From positions 81,844,194 through 81,908,193 of the forward strand of contig CM077002.1 of the NCBI GenBank assembly GCA_039090855.1: a DNA stretch of 64,000 bases, given 5' to 3'. The stretch is from Macrothele yani. Taxonomy: Eukaryota > Arthropoda > Arachnida > Araneae > Macrothelidae. Numbering within the stretch: position 1 is the first letter of the stretch; every line of letters starts with the position of its first letter. Both the position numbers and the translations under genes were made by a program. The notes beneath the pieces are model-generated. The model saw only the letters and a list, made by a program, of their open reading frames with translations, ran no database searches and was not told the origin of the DNA. Positions 1 to 11,107 of this stretch are shown here, piece after piece.

Positions 1-1269
1 AACATTCCCACCTAAAATAGTTTAAAACATATATATATATAAGTCATGTCCTCCGTAGAGTTGCATGACCTAGCATTAGTTAACAATTTCGCTTGCATCC
101 ATTAACCTTCATGGCCCGACCCATGCTCTTCATCTGTTACTATTAAACAGAGAGAAGAAGATTAAAGAGAACTCAAGCTGTGAGAGTGACATAATAATTA
201 GAAATGATTTTCAGCCATAACGAAATTCCAAGTTCGTTTGAGAGAGAATTTAAACCTGAAAATCAATGCAAAAGAAATCCAAATTTTACATTGCAATTAA
301 AAAAGGAAATGTTAATTTTTAACGAACAGATTTTTGAAAGAAAACTTGAGTCTAAAACCCCTACTCTGCAACTTATGACAGCACGAAAACGAGAATAAGT
401 TAAAGATAATAATTAACTAAAGAAAACTTTGTGAAAGTTATATACCTTAAACAGTTAGTTGCAATATGTACAAAGTATTTCAGCAGTGCTTTAAGTGCAT
501 AATTAATTAGTTATTAAGAACTTAACTACTTTGAAAAAACAGCGCAGAGACAGCGCATAGAAAAGGAACAAGCTTAGCCATCTTCTGTTCCTAGGTACCC
601 CAAAAGACGCTCAAAGTTACAAAGAAAAGAAAGAGTTAAAACCCGCAAAAATGTTAACAGACAAACCAATGCCTAAAAGCTGAAAAGCTAAAAAACGACA
701 GAGAATAAGTACAAACATTGAACTTATAAAACCTAGAACCCAAAAACAAGGAAGAGAGCTTACCTCTTGTGTGACAAAAACTTTTCTCCTCATAAGAGAA
801 GAACATGGCTGACCTCTTCCGCCACTCCCTAGACGCTGGGGGGCAGTGAGGGTGGGGCTGATGGCCTCCTCATACAGCAAGAAAACAACGCGCGGAGATT
901 TTAACCAGAGAAAAAAATATATAAACTTAAGACTGTGGATCTGTATGATCAGAAAGAGCAGAATTAACTCTCCAGAATACATGAGAAATATTATAAAATA
1001 CACGAGCAGTTTATTCAATAATCTTTGCATGTATTAAATCACCTTAGTGAGCTTCTATAGATTAATCAGAATCTTATTAATTTTAATGTTGGTTTTACTA
1101 TTTTTAGTATAGCTATCCTAGTGATGAATAACTAGTTTTCTTTTTTATTTGTTTTTATTTTCTTTTATAAACAGATTTTTAAGCTTTTTTTTGTGATTTT
1201 GTTTATATTATTTAATTTTTTTTGTTTTAATAGGACCGTCATATCCATAGCACTAAGGTTCCTTTAGGT
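1..1269 (-). repeat. Pseudo-LTR / 3' region of unit A (left part cut by window edge)
   Basis: Minus-strand copy of the sequence that follows every RT stop in this cluster (compare 4601-5869, 9316-10843 and 13915-15439). It contains the GC-rich patch near 790-900 where the first exon and GTAAGC donor lie in units used as leaders. Open frames of 60-137 aa here are not a separate gene: the frame matters only where the region acts as a leader for a neighbouring unit. Confidence 0.75.
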
Positions 1270-1334
1270 AGTTAATAGGCATCCTCTAGCCAACTTCCTT
1301 ACGGCTTTGATTGGTCAGAATCATATTATTAACT
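1270..1334 (-). promoter_or_regulatory. SECIS-like element, unit A
   Basis: Reverse complement identical to the unit C element at 9251-9315, where the structure is described. It begins 10 nt past the minus-strand RT stop of unit A (1345-1347). Confidence 0.72.
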
Positions 1335-1344
1335 GTGTAGAAAA

Positions 1345-2983
1345 TTAAAGCAGATCTGCCAACCTTACTCTATTATTCAGAATAATTTTTCTTAAAGTTC
1401 TTTTGATGAAAGAAGAAGGAATTTCGTTCTCTAGAAAACTTTCTAATAGTATATTAATGTGGTAATTGAAGTACAAATTGTTGCTGCAAATTCTTGAAAT
1501 TCTTAGGACCTGAGAAATTAGTACATTCTCAATTACTTTGGTTGAAATGTTATTATTCCAGTGTAGATATTTAATTACTTTGAAAGGAAAATTAACTCTT
1601 TTATCAAAGAGGCTAATAGATGGGTTACCTCTGTTGAGCTTAATGCTTAAGTCTAGGAACTCAAGTTCCTGATTACTGTGGTTGGTTTTACATAAGTTAA
1701 GAGAGCTTGGATAGATATTATCAAAATCACTCTCTATAACTTCTGAATTATTGATACACAGCAGATCATCAATATATCTAAAAGTGTAAAGGTAGTTATC
1801 TGAGCAGGTGGGGTGATTTTTAATGAATTTATATTCCTTAAAGAACAGGAATAGATTAGCGATATTCGTGGACGTTGATGTCCCCATTGGAATACCGTTC
1901 ACTTGCTTGTAGAGAGTATTATTATATAAGATATGGTTATTTTTTATGCAGCAATTGAGATAAGAGTTCCAAGTTCCTACATCAACAAATTGGTTAAGTT
2001 TAAATTCTGCATACAGCTCTTTAAAGGTAGTGATTATATCTGATAGAGGCAGATTAGTATATAGGTTTTCAAAATCATAACTATTAATATCTAGGGGACA
2101 AACTTTGAGTATAGTAGAAATTACTTCTGCATTATTATTAATTATCCAAAAATCTCTGTTCATCAAGTTAGAACAGTTTCTAATGTGTTTCAAAACCTTC
2201 TTTAAGACATCTTCAAAAGCAAGATCTATTTTCTTTTTATGACTCCTTACTCCACTAGCTATGAACCTGAACTTCACAGGATCCTTATGAAACTTAACCG
2301 TTGCAAAAAGAAATGGAAATTCAGGCTCATATCTTCTAGTTTGTGGAATTTTAAGTTTCTTGAAGAATGCCTTAAACCGATTTTCTAACTGCTTGGTAGA
2401 ATAACTTACGGGCTCGTATGCTACTCTATTATTGAGTTCCATAGTTAACAATTCAAAATAGAACTTCTTACAGATAATTGCAAAATTATTGCTAGCTTTA
2501 TCCGTAGTGGTAAAAATAAATTGGTCTTGTAGTTTGGAGAGTGACCTTTTAGCTTCTCCAGAGAAAAAGAGATTTCTGTCGAAACAAAAGTCCAGACCTG
2601 CCAACTCACCGGTGAAGCTATTGATTATATTATATTTCCATTCTGCGAAGGCCTCAATAGGCTGATTGTACGTTAAACTGGTTTTTACGATGTACCTATT
2701 TACATCTTGAGTGAAGCTCTCAAGAATCCTTTCTTTGGAAATCGTGAAGGAAGGTCTGAATTTAGAGCCATACTCTAATAAATTCCTAAGCTTTTCATTT
2801 TCAACAAAACTCAAGTTTCCGGTGATAATATGGTTGTAATTCTTATCATAGTGAACTGTTTCTTTATGTTCATCACAAGAACATGTAGTAATTACAGGAA
2901 TGTAGCTCGAAGAGTTAAGTTTGTAGTTTTTAACTATTGACCCTAAGGTCTTAACATATTTAAAACTTACAATAGACTGGTGC
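1345..2983 (-). CDS. PLE reverse transcriptase exon, unit A
   Basis: Exon 3 of the modelled unit A gene, running from a CCACAG acceptor (2984-2989) to TAA at 1345. It encodes the CxC linker (C-S-C-D-E-H) and a telomerase-related PLE RT. Visible motifs are a fingers motif DKASNNFAII, motif A YDFENLYTNLP, motif B GIPMGTSTSTN, motif C YIDD, a downstream FLDLSI block and a thumb-like helical tail. The frame is uninterrupted. Compared with units C and D it has a few substitutions (for example R for G before RYEPEF). There is no ATG near the exon start, consistent with its being an internal exon rather than an independent ORF. Role: copies element RNA at a nicked target in the nucleus. Confidence 0.88.
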
Positions 2984-3060
2984 CTGTGGATGGGAAAAAA
3001 ATTGCATTATTGTAGAACAGCTTCCTAACATTGAGATTATCGTAGGCTTTATTTAGGAAC
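2984..3060 (-). other. Predicted 77-nt spliceosomal intron, unit A (endonuclease-RT junction)
   Basis: Minus strand reads ATCAG|GTTCC at the donor and a T7-C3 pyrimidine run ending CCACAG|GCACC at the acceptor. Removing it joins the endonuclease frame to the RT frame in phase 2 (AG|G). Unspliced, the endonuclease frame stops at TAA shortly after the T run. Confidence 0.62.
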
Positions 3061-4076
3061 CTGATGGTAACAAAATTACTGGAAAATTCTTTAAGAGAAA
3101 TTTTATCTTTAAGAATATGTTTAAGAATGTCCAGAACCAAAGCAAAAACATGCTTATCAACACGGTCAGCAGTTTCATTCCAGAATTTGAAAACACTTTT
3201 AAGGACAGAGTGCTTGAAGGACTTTGGAATTTTGTAAGTATTTTTAACAAAATTAGTGCCAGTTTTAAAGCTTTCCAGAGTTTTTAGCAAGTTAGCAAAA
3301 TCAACTTTGCTTGATGTGCGAAATAACCTCTGTCCTCTATTACCTCTAGAGCAGCTCTTATTATTAACAAGAAAGAAGAGTTCACGAATTGAAAATTTAT
3401 GCTGATTATGCTTATTGTCAGATAGAGTGGAATTAAGGCCATAGAGATAAAGAGACTGATGCTGCAAAATTTCAAGGGATTCAGTTTCTAGCCGAGCATA
3501 GAGGTCAGGGATAATATGTAGTATCTCTATTTTCACTTTGTCAAAACCATGAGTATGGAAATGCTCTAATTCAAAGGTAGAGTACTGGTTGGCGTTTGTG
3601 GAGGGGTACACTCCTGAATTAGAGAACTTGTTTACTAGAGACCTGTGACCATTAATCCTAAGATGAAGAGGATTTTTACTTTGGCCAATATAGCTAAGGT
3701 TGCAGACAGTACAGGTGAGCTTATAGATGGTATTGTAGGCTTTGCAAAACTTGTTGGAGCAATTATCCTCAACAGAAGAATACAGGTTAGGATCTGCAGA
3801 TTTACATGTCAAACAACGTTTGTCATTTCATAACTTTAGATAACCTTTGCCAGCGAGTTCATACACTATGGGAAAGGGTGCTAGCCTAACCGAGCGGGAG
3901 GACTTAAAATATCTGAGCTGACCTCCAATCCTTTCATCGTCCTTAGAACTCCACTTGGGCCAAAACATACAAATTCTGAGCAAACCAACTAGGAATAACT
4001 TTTTAGAAATAAGCAGTCCAAGAAAAGACCGTACTCGAGTATAAACTACACTCCAAAAAGCTGCATCCAAAACATA
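3061..4076 (-). CDS. PLE GIY-YIG endonuclease exon with in-frame TGA, unit A
   Basis: Exon 2 of the unit A gene. On the minus strand it opens after a T-rich tract ending TTTTTAG (4077-4079) and runs through 82 codons to an in-frame TGA at 3828-3830. It then continues in the same frame into a Cys cluster (C-x2-C-x14-C-x4-C) and a GIY-YIG nuclease: TIY, then CTVC, then YIG, a catalytic-type Arg in LHLRINGHR, and an ETESLEI helix followed by YGLNS (here LYGLNS). No ATG occurs between the TGA and the nuclease core, so the nuclease can only be made by reading through or splicing out the TGA. Role: DNA nicking for target-primed insertion. Confidence 0.82.
3828..3830 (-). other. In-frame TGA, candidate selenocysteine codon, unit A
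   Basis: The TGA falls between YLKL and NDKRCLTC and is identical in units A, C and D. A SECIS-like stem-loop lies in the same transcript at 1270-1334. Confidence 0.6.
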
Positions 4077-4132
4077 CTAAAAATAAAAATTAGAAAATGA
4101 AAAAAAACCTCAAATAAAAAATAGTAATAAAA

Positions 4133-4175
<43 letters not shown>

Positions 4176-5869
4176 CATTTCAACTAGAATTTGCGCATGA
4201 GCTGCTAAATAATAAATTGAAATTAGTTACTTAAGAGCAAAACTGAAGACTAAGGAAAAACTTTAGAATTTAAAACGAAGGTTGCAAAAAACCTGAAAAT
4301 CAAAACGCGCAACGCAGCAGTTTTGAAAATTCAGATTTCACATTCTATAAAGAAGATACCTAAGCAAAAAAATGCAAATATAATTTTGACTCACACCTAG
4401 TACAACATAGAAAAGGTTATGTATCTACCTGTGTGAGTAAAAGGAGAAAAGACAAAAAAATAAAATAAAACAACTGAATGTAGAAGGTGTCGAGAATACT
4501 GAGCCTTGGCTTTATCAAGGACCAGCAAAAACTCTGCATTTTCTCACTTCTACAAAGACCTAGTTGGAAATGGGTTTCTGCAAGGCCATAGATGCAAGTA
4601 ACATTCCCACCTAAAATAGTTTAAAACATATATATATAAGTCATGTCCTCCGTAGAGTTGCATGACCTAGCATTAGTTAACAATTTCGCTTGCATCCATT
4701 AACCTTCATGGCCCGACCCATGCTCTTCATCTGTTACTATTAAACAGAGAGAAGAAGATTAAAGAGAACTCAAGCTGTGAGAGTGACATAATAATTAGAA
4801 ATGATTTTCAGCCATAACGAAATTCCAAGTTCGTTTGAGAGAGAATTTAAACCTGAAAATCAATGCAAAAGAAATCCAAATTTTACATTGCAATTAAAAA
4901 AGGAAATGTTAATTTTTAACGAACAGATTTTTGAAAGAAAACTTGAGTCTAAAACCCCCTACTCTACAACTTATGACAGCACGAAAACGAGAATAAGTTA
5001 AAGATAATAATTAACTAAAGAAAACTTTGTGAAAGTTATATACCTTAAACAGTTAGTTGCAATATGTACAAAGTATTTCAGCAGTGCTTTAAGTGCATAA
5101 TTAATTAGTTATTAAGAACTTAACTACTTTGAAAAAACAGCGCAGAGACAGCGCATAGAAAAGGAACAAGCTTAGCCATCTTCTGTTCCTAGGTACCCCA
5201 AAAGACGCTCAAAGTTACAAAGAAAAGAAAGAGTTAAAACCCGCAAAAATGTTAACAGACAAACCAATGCCTAAAAGCTGAAAAGCTAAAAAACGACAGA
5301 GAATAAGTACAAACATTGAACTTATAAAACCTAGAACCCAAAAACAAGGAAGAGAGCTTACCTCTTGTGTGACAAAAACTTTTCTCCTCATAAGAGAAGA
5401 ACATGGCTGACCTCTTCCGCCACTCCCTAGACGCTGGGGGGCAGTGAGGGTGGGGCTGATGGCCTCCTCATACAGCAAGAAAACAACGCGCGGAGATTTT
5501 AACCAGAGAAAAAAAAATATATAAACTTAAGACTGTGGATCTGTATGATCAGAAAGAGCAGAATTAACTCTCCAGAATACATGAGAAATATTATAAAATA
5601 CACGAGCAGTTTATTCAATAATCTTTGCATGTATTAAATCACCTTAGTGAGCTTCTATAGATTAATCAGAATCTTATTAATTTTAATGTTGGTTTTACTA
5701 TTTTTAGTATAGATATCCTAGTGATGAATAACTAGTTTTCTTTTTTATTTGTTTTTATTTTCTTTTATAAACAGATTTTTAAGCTTTTTTTTGTGATTTT
5801 GTTTATATTATTTAATTTTTTTTGTTTTAATAGGACCGTCATATCCATAGCACTAAGGTTCCTTTAGGT
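4077..5869 (-). repeat. Pseudo-LTR/leader between units A and B (includes unit A first exon and long intron)
   Basis: It is the 3' region of unit B and the leader of unit A. On the minus strand it carries the short first exon (5362-5391), a GTAAGC donor at 5356-5361 and an acceptor at 4077-4079, giving a 1285-bp intron, the same length as in unit D. A (TAA)n run lies at about 4138-4172, where the forward unit D has a short (ATT)n plus a long T run. Confidence 0.68.
5362..5391 (-). CDS. Short first coding exon, unit A (10 codons)
   Basis: Minus strand ATG at 5389-5391 reads MRRKVFVTQE and ends exactly at GAG|GTAAGC in phase 0. The frame stays open upstream to about 5478, so translation could begin earlier. 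Splicing to 4076 continues an open frame to the TGA. The exon lies inside the pseudo-LTR of the neighbouring unit. Confidence 0.45.
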
Positions 5870-5934
5870 AGTTAATAGGCATCCTCTAGCCAACTTCCTT
5901 ACGGCTTTGATTGGTCAGAATCATATTATTAACT
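5870..5934 (-). promoter_or_regulatory. SECIS-like element, unit B
   Basis: Identical to the unit A element and placed the same distance after the RT stop, although unit B has lost its endonuclease and TGA. Here it is a bystander kept by recent duplication. Confidence 0.7.
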
Positions 5935-5944
5935 GTGTAGAAAA

Positions 5945-6606
5945 TTAAAGCAGATCTGCCAACCTTACTCTATTATTCAGAATAATTTTTCTTAAAGTTC
6001 TTTTGATGAAAGAAGAAGGAATTTCGTTCTCTAGAAAACTTTCTAATAGTATATTAATGTGGTAATTGAAGTACAAATTGTTGCTGCAAATTCTTGAAAT
6101 TCTTAGGACCTGAGAAATTAGTACATTCTCTATTACTTTGTTTGAAATGTTATTATTCCAGTGTAGATATTTAATTACTTTGAAAGGAAAATTAACTCTT
6201 TTATCAAAGAGGCTAATAGATGGGTTACCTCTGTTGAGCTTAATGCTTAAGTCTAGGAACTCAAGTTCCTGATTACTGTGGTTGGTTTTACATAAGTTAA
6301 GAGAGCTTGGATAGATATTATCAAAATCACTCTCTATAACTTCTGAATTATTGATACACAGCAGATCATCAATATATCTAAAAGTGTAAAGGTAGTTATC
6401 TGAGCAGGTGGGGTGATTTTTAATGAATTTATATTCCTTAAAGAACAGGAATAGATTAGCGATATTCGTGGACGTTGATGTCCCCATTGGAATACCGTTC
6501 ACTTGCTTGTAGAGAGTATTATTATATAAGATATGGTTATTTTTTATGCAGCAATTGAGATAAGAGTTCCAAGTTCCTACATCAACAAATTGGTTAAGTT
6601 TAAATT
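5945..6606 (-). pseudogene. 5'-truncated PLE reverse transcriptase, unit B
   Basis: It keeps about 219 C-terminal RT codons, starting just after motif A at AEFKLNQFVDV, with motif B (GIPMGTSTSTN), YIDD and the thumb. The frame is open to TAA at 5945. Fingers, CxC linker and endonuclease are missing, so it is not expected to work. The open frame runs on for a few codons into the start of unit C on the other strand, which is an accident of the junction. Confidence 0.85.
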
Positions 6607-6620
6607 CTGCAATTTGTATG
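6600..6620. other. Head-to-head inversion junction between units B and C
   Basis: Left of the junction is minus-strand RT sequence (compare 2010-2000 in unit A). Right of it is plus-strand exon 2 (compare 11209-11220 in unit D). There is no spacer and at most one or two bases of shared sequence. Confidence 0.8.
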
Positions 6621-7525
6621 TTTTGGCCCAAGTGGGGTTCTAAGGACGATGAAAGGATTGGAGGTCAGCTCAGATATTTTAAGTCCTCCCGCTCGGTTAG
6701 GCTAGCACCCTTTCCCATAGTGTATGAACTCGCTGGCAAAGGTTATCTAAAGTTATGAAATGACAAACGTTGTTTGACATGTAAATCTGCAGATCCTAAC
6801 CTGTATTCTTCTGTTGAGGATAATTGCTCCAACAAGTTTTGCAAAGCCTACAATACCATCTATAAGCTCACCTGTACTGTCTGCAACCTTAGCTATATTG
6901 GCCAAAGTAAAAATCCTCTTCATCTTAGGATTAATGGTCACAGGTCTCTAGTAAACAAGTTCTCTAATTCAGGAGTGTACCCCTCCACAAACGCCAACCA
7001 GTACTCTACCTTTGAATTAGAGCATTTCCATACTCATGGTTTTGACAAAGTGAAAATAGAGATACTACATATTATCCCTGACCTCTATGCTCGGCTAGAA
7101 ACTGAATCCCTTGAAATTTTGCAGCATCAGTCTCTTTATCCCTATGGCCTTAATTCCACTCTATCTGACAATAAGCATAATCAGCATAAATTTTCAATTC
7201 GTGAACTCTTCTTTCTTGTTAATAATAAGAGCTGCTCTAGAGGTAATAGAGGACAGAGGTTATTTCGCACATCAAGCAAAGTTGATTTTGCTAACTTGCT
7301 AAAAACTCTGGAAAGCTTTAAAACTGGCACTAATTTTGTTAAAAATACTTACAAAATTCTAAAGTCCTTCAAGCACTCTGTCCTTAAAAGTGTTTTCAAA
7401 TTCTGGAATGAAACTGCTGACCGTGTTGATAAGCATGTTTTTGCTTTGGTTCTGGACATTCTTAAACATATTCTTAAAGATAAAATTTCTCTTAAAGAAT
7501 TTTCCAGTAATTTTGTTACCATCAG
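6618..7525 (+). CDS. PLE GIY-YIG endonuclease exon with in-frame TGA, unit C (5'-truncated)
   Basis: Starts at an in-frame ATG (6618) that equals Met47 of the unit D model. It has 46 codons to a TGA at 6756-6758 and then the Cys cluster and GIY-YIG core (TIY, YIG, LHLRINGHR, ETESLEI, YGLN). It ends at ATCAG|GTTCC. The first exon, long intron and start of exon 2 are lost at the inversion, so this unit has no leader of its own. Residues match unit D apart from D for E soon after the CLTC motif. Confidence 0.8.
6756..6758 (+). other. In-frame TGA, candidate selenocysteine codon, unit C
   Basis: Same context as in units A and D (YLKL before, NDKRCLTC after), with the SECIS-like element at 9251-9315. 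Confidence 0.6.
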
Positions 7526-7601
7526 GTTCCTAAATAAAGCCTACGATAATCTCAATGTTAGGAAGCTGTTCTACAATAATGCAATTTTTTCCCATCCACA
7601 G
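7526..7601 (+). other. Predicted 76-nt intron, unit C
   Basis: Same donor and acceptor as in unit D, but the pyrimidine tract has six T instead of seven. The length change would shift an unspliced frame and is harmless if the segment is spliced out. That fits an intron better than a programmed frameshift. Confidence 0.62.
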
Positions 7602-9240
7602 GCACCAGTCTATTGTAAGTTTTAAATATGTTAAGACCTTAGGGTCAATAGTTAAAAACTACAAACTTAACTCTTCGAGCTACACTCCTGTAATTACTAC
7701 ATGTTCTTGTGATGAACATAAAGAAACAGTTCACTATGATAAGAATTACAGCCATATTATCACCGGAAACTTGAGTTTTGTTGAAAATGAAAAGCTTAGG
7801 AATTTATTAGAGTATGGCTCTAAATTCAGACCTTCCTTCACGATTTCCAAAGAAAGGATTCTTGAGAGCTTCACTCAAGATGTAAATAGGTACATCGTAA
7901 AAACCAGTTTAACGTACAATCAGCCTATTGAGGCCTTCGCAGAATGGAAATATAATATAATCAATAGCTTCACCGGTGAGTTGGCAGGTCTGGACTTTTG
8001 TTTCGACAGAAATCTCTTTTTCTCTGGAGAAGCTAAAAGGTCACTCTCCAAACTACAAGACCAATTTATTTTTACCACTACGGATAAAGCTAGCAATAAT
8101 TTTGCAATTATCTGTAAGAAGTTCTATTTTGAATTGTTAACTATGGAACTCAATAATAGAGTAACATACGAGCCCGTAAGTTATTCTACCAAGCAGTTAG
8201 AAAATCGGTTTAAGGCATTCTTCAAGAAACTTAAAATTCCACAAACTGGAAGATATGAGCCTGAATTTCCATTTCTTTTTGCAACGGTTAAGTTTCATAA
8301 GGATCCTGTGAAGTTCAGGTTCATAGCTAGTGGAGTAAGGAGTCATAAAAAGAAAATAGATCTTGCTTTTGAAGATGTCTTAAAGAAGGTTTTGAAACAC
8401 ATTAGAAACTGTTCTAACTTGATGAACAGAGATTTTTGGATAATTAATAATAATGCAGAAGTAATTTCTACTATACTCAAAGTTTGTCCCCTAGATATTA
8501 ATAGTTATGATTTTGAAAACCTATATACTAATCTGCCTCTATCAGATATAATCACTACCTTTAAAGAGCTGTATGCAGAATTTAAACTTAACCAATTTGT
8601 TGATGTAGGAACTTGGAACTCTTATCTCAATTGCTGCATAAAAAATAACCATATCTTATATAATAATACTCTCTACAAGCAAGTGAACGGTATTCCAATG
8701 GGGACATCAACGTCCACGAATATCGCTAATCTATTCCTGTTCTTTAAGGAATATAAATTCATTAAAAATCACCCCACCTGCTCAGATAACTACCTTTACA
8801 CTTTTAGATATATTGATGATCTGCTGTGTATCAATAATTCAGAAGTTATAGAGAGTGATTTTGATAATATCTATCCAAGCTCTCTTAACTTATGTAAAAC
8901 CAACCACAGTAATCAGGAACTTGAGTTCCTAGACTTAAGCATTAAGCTCAACAGAGGTAACCCATCTATTAGCCTCTTTGATAAAAGAGTTAATTTTCCT
9001 TTCAAAGTAATTAAATATCTACACTGGAATAATAACATTTCAACCAAAGTAATTGAGAATGTACTAATTTCTCAGGTCCTAAGAATTTCAAGAATTTGCA
9101 GCAACAATTTGTACTTCAATTACCACATTAATATACTATTAGAAAGTTTTCTAGAGAACGAAATTCCTTCTTCTTTCATCAAAAGAACTTTAAGAAAAAT
9201 TATTCTGAATAATAGAGTAAGGTTGGCAGATCTGCTTTAA
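7602..9240 (+). CDS. PLE reverse transcriptase exon, unit C
   Basis: It is 1639 nt, the same length as in units A and D, and uninterrupted. CxC linker (TTCSCDEH), then RT with DKASNNFAII, motif A YDFENLYTNLP, motif B GIPMGTSTSTN, YIDD and the C-terminal thumb, ending in ADLL and TAA. Reading the DNA without splicing gives a longer open frame from 7555 that includes intron sequence; I do not take that as the true start. Confidence 0.88.
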
Positions 9241-9250
9241 TTTTCTACAC

Positions 9251-9315
9251 AGTTAATAATATGATTCTGACCAATCAAAGCCGTAAGGAAGTTGGCTAGA
9301 GGATGCCTATTAACT
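9251..9315 (+). promoter_or_regulatory. SECIS-like element, unit C
   Basis: Stem-loop starting 11 nt after the RT stop. Helix I pairs AGTTAATA (9251-9258) with TATTAACT (9308-9315), 8 of 8. After a small internal loop comes the SECIS quartet, ATGA (9261-9264) opposite GGAT (9301-9304), allowing U.U, G.A, A.G tandem pairs. Helix II pairs TTCTGACCAA with TTGGCTAGAG with one mismatch and two wobbles. Twelve nt after ATGA is the unpaired AAA (9277-9279). A CC-GTAA-GG mini-hairpin caps it (form-2 style). These are the diagnostic parts of a eukaryotic SECIS, in the right order and spacing. Confidence 0.75.
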
Positions 9316-9792
9316 ACCTAAAGGAACCTTAGTGCTATGGATATGACGGTCCTATTAAAACAAAAAAAAATTAAATAATATAAACAAAATCACAAAAAAA
9401 AGCTTAAAAATCTGTTTATAAAAGAAAATAAAAACAAATAAAAAAGAAAACTAGTTATTCATCACTAGGATAGCTATACTAAAAATAGTAAAACCAACAT
9501 TAAAATTAATAAGATTCTGATTAATCTATAGAAGCTCACTAAGGTGATTTAATACATGCAAAGATTATTGAATAAACTGCTCGTGTATTTTATAATATTT
9601 CTCATGTATTCTGGAGAGTTAATTCTGCTCTTTCTGATCATACAGATCCACAGTCTTAAGTTTATATATTTTTTTCTCTGGTTAAAATCTCCGCGCGTTG
9701 TTTTCTTGCTGTATGAGGAGGCCATCAGCCCCACCCTCACTGCCCCCCAGCGTCTAGGGAGTGGCGGAAGAGGTCAGCCATGTTCTTCTCTT

Positions 9793-9822
9793 ATGAGGAG
9801 AAAAGTTTTTGTCACACAAGAG
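9793..9822 (+). CDS. Short first coding exon, unit D (10 codons)
   Basis: ATG at 9793 gives MRRKVFVTQE, ending at GAG|GTAAGC (donor at 9823) in phase 0. Joined to 11108 the frame continues open to the TGA. The frame is open back to 9556, so the N terminus may be longer. A nearby ATG at 9780 has a better start context, but its frame closes soon after splicing. Confidence 0.45.
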
Positions 9823-11107
9823 GTAAGCTCTCTTCCTTGTTTTTGGGTTCTAGGTTTTATAAGTTCAATGTTTGTACTTATTCTCTGTCGTTTTTTAGCT
9901 TTTCAGCTTTTAGGCATTGGTTTGTCTGTTAACATTTTTGCGGGTTTTAACTCTTTCTTTTCTTTGTAACTTTGAGCGTCTTTTGGGGTACCTAGGAACA
10001 GAAGATGGCTAAGCTTGTTCCTTTTCTATGCGCTGTCTCTGCGCTGTTTTTTCAAAGTAGTTAAGTTCTTAATAACTAATTAATTATGCACTTAAAGCAC
10101 TGCTGAAATACTTTGTACATATTGCAACTAACTGTTTAATGTATATAACTTTCACAAAGTTTTCTTTAGTTAATTATTATCTTTAACTTATTCTCGTTTT
10201 CGTGCTGTCATAAGTTGTAGAGTAGGGGGTTTTAGACTCAAGTTTTCTTTCAAAAATCTGTTCGTTAAAAATTAACATTTCCTTTTTTAATTGCAATGTA
10301 AAATTTGGATTTCTTTTTGCATTGATTTTCAGGTTTAAATTCTCTCTCAAACGAACTTGGAATTTCGTTATGGCTGAAAATCATTTCTAATTATTATGTC
10401 ACTCTCACAGCTTGAGTTCTCTTTAATCTTCTTCTCTCTGTTTAATAGTAACAGATGAAGAGCATGGGTCGGGCCATGAAGGTTAATGGATGCAAGCGAA
10501 ATTGTTAACTAATGCTAGGTCATGCAACTCTACGGAGGACATGACTTATATATATATGTTTTAAACTATTTTAGGTGGGAATGTTACTTGCATCTATGGC
10601 CTTGCAGAAACCCATTTCCAACTAGGTCTTTGTAGAAGTGAGAAAATGCAGAGTTTTTGCTGGTCCTTGATAAAGCCAAGGCTCAGTATTCTCGACACCT
10701 TCTACATTCAGTTGTTTTATTTTATTTTTTTGTCTTTTCTCCTTTTACTCACACAGGTAGATACATAACCTTTTCTATGTTGTACTAGGTGTGAGTCAAA
10801 ATTATATTTGCATTTTTTTGCTTAGGTATCTTCTTTATAGAATGTGAATTCTGAATTTTCAAAACTGCTGCGTTGCGCGTTTCGATTTTCAGGTTTTTTT
10901 GCAACCTTCGTTTTAAATTCTAAAGTTTTTCCTTAGTCTTCAGTTTTGCTCTTAAGTAACTAATTTCAATTTATTATTTAGCAGCTCATGCGCAAATTCT
11001 AGTTGAAATGTTTTATTATTATTATTATTTTTTTTTTTTTTTTTTTTTTTTTTTTATTACTATTTTTTATTTGGGGTTTTTTTTCATTTTCTAATTTTTA
11101 TTTTTAG
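9823..11107 (+). other. Predicted 1285-bp first intron, unit D
   Basis: Donor GTAAGC matches the consensus. The acceptor is TTTTTAG after about 100 bases of T-rich sequence. The length is identical in unit A (4077-5361). PLEs are known to carry and retain spliceosomal introns. Confidence 0.5.

Larger units (their letters stand above)
1..6606 (-). mobile_element. Naiad-type Penelope-like retroelement, reverse-strand tandem units A and B
   Basis: Two tandem units read on the minus strand with a period of 4600 bp (RT stops at 1345 and 5945). Unit A is complete from leader to RT stop, and its downstream pseudo-LTR runs off the left window edge. Unit B keeps only the C-terminal RT and its 3' region; it is cut at about 6606, where it meets unit C head to head. 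N-terminal GIY-YIG, CxC linker, C-terminal RT, pseudo-LTRs and tandem/inverted clusters are the published hallmarks of the Naiad/Chlamys clade of PLEs. The assignment to Naiad is from domain order and organisation, not from a phylogeny. Confidence 0.88.
9316..11107 (+). repeat. Pseudo-LTR/leader between units C and D (contains unit D first exon and 1285-bp intron)
   Basis: The 3' end of unit C and the leader of unit D. The first 1.53 kb (to about 10843) recurs after unit D at 13915-15439. A GC-rich patch at 9690-9790 precedes the first exon, a plausible promoter-proximal area though no clear TATA or Inr was found. The remainder (9823-11107) is the predicted intron, ending in a long T-rich tract and TTTTTAG. 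A second acceptor-like site, CTCACACAG, ends at 10756 and could be used for alternative leader splicing. Confidence 0.68.

Noticed and set aside
7555..7800. A single long 561-codon frame starting at 7555 as the true unit C protein
   Set aside because: It includes sequence that is best explained as the 76-nt intron, and its upstream part overlaps the endonuclease in another frame.
9556..9969. 137-codon membrane-like open frame in the pseudo-LTR
   Set aside because: Its sequence past 9822 is intronic under the splice model, and the hydrophobic part comes from AT-rich DNA. Only the segment up to the donor may be coding.
10440..10525. Hammerhead-ribozyme-like pieces (GATGA ... GCGAAA) in the pseudo-LTR, and CTGATGG near 850 and 5455
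   Set aside because: The CTGANGA core is not intact and the flanking segments pair with each other in the wrong arrangement. N-terminal-EN PLEs are also reported to lack canonical hammerheads.
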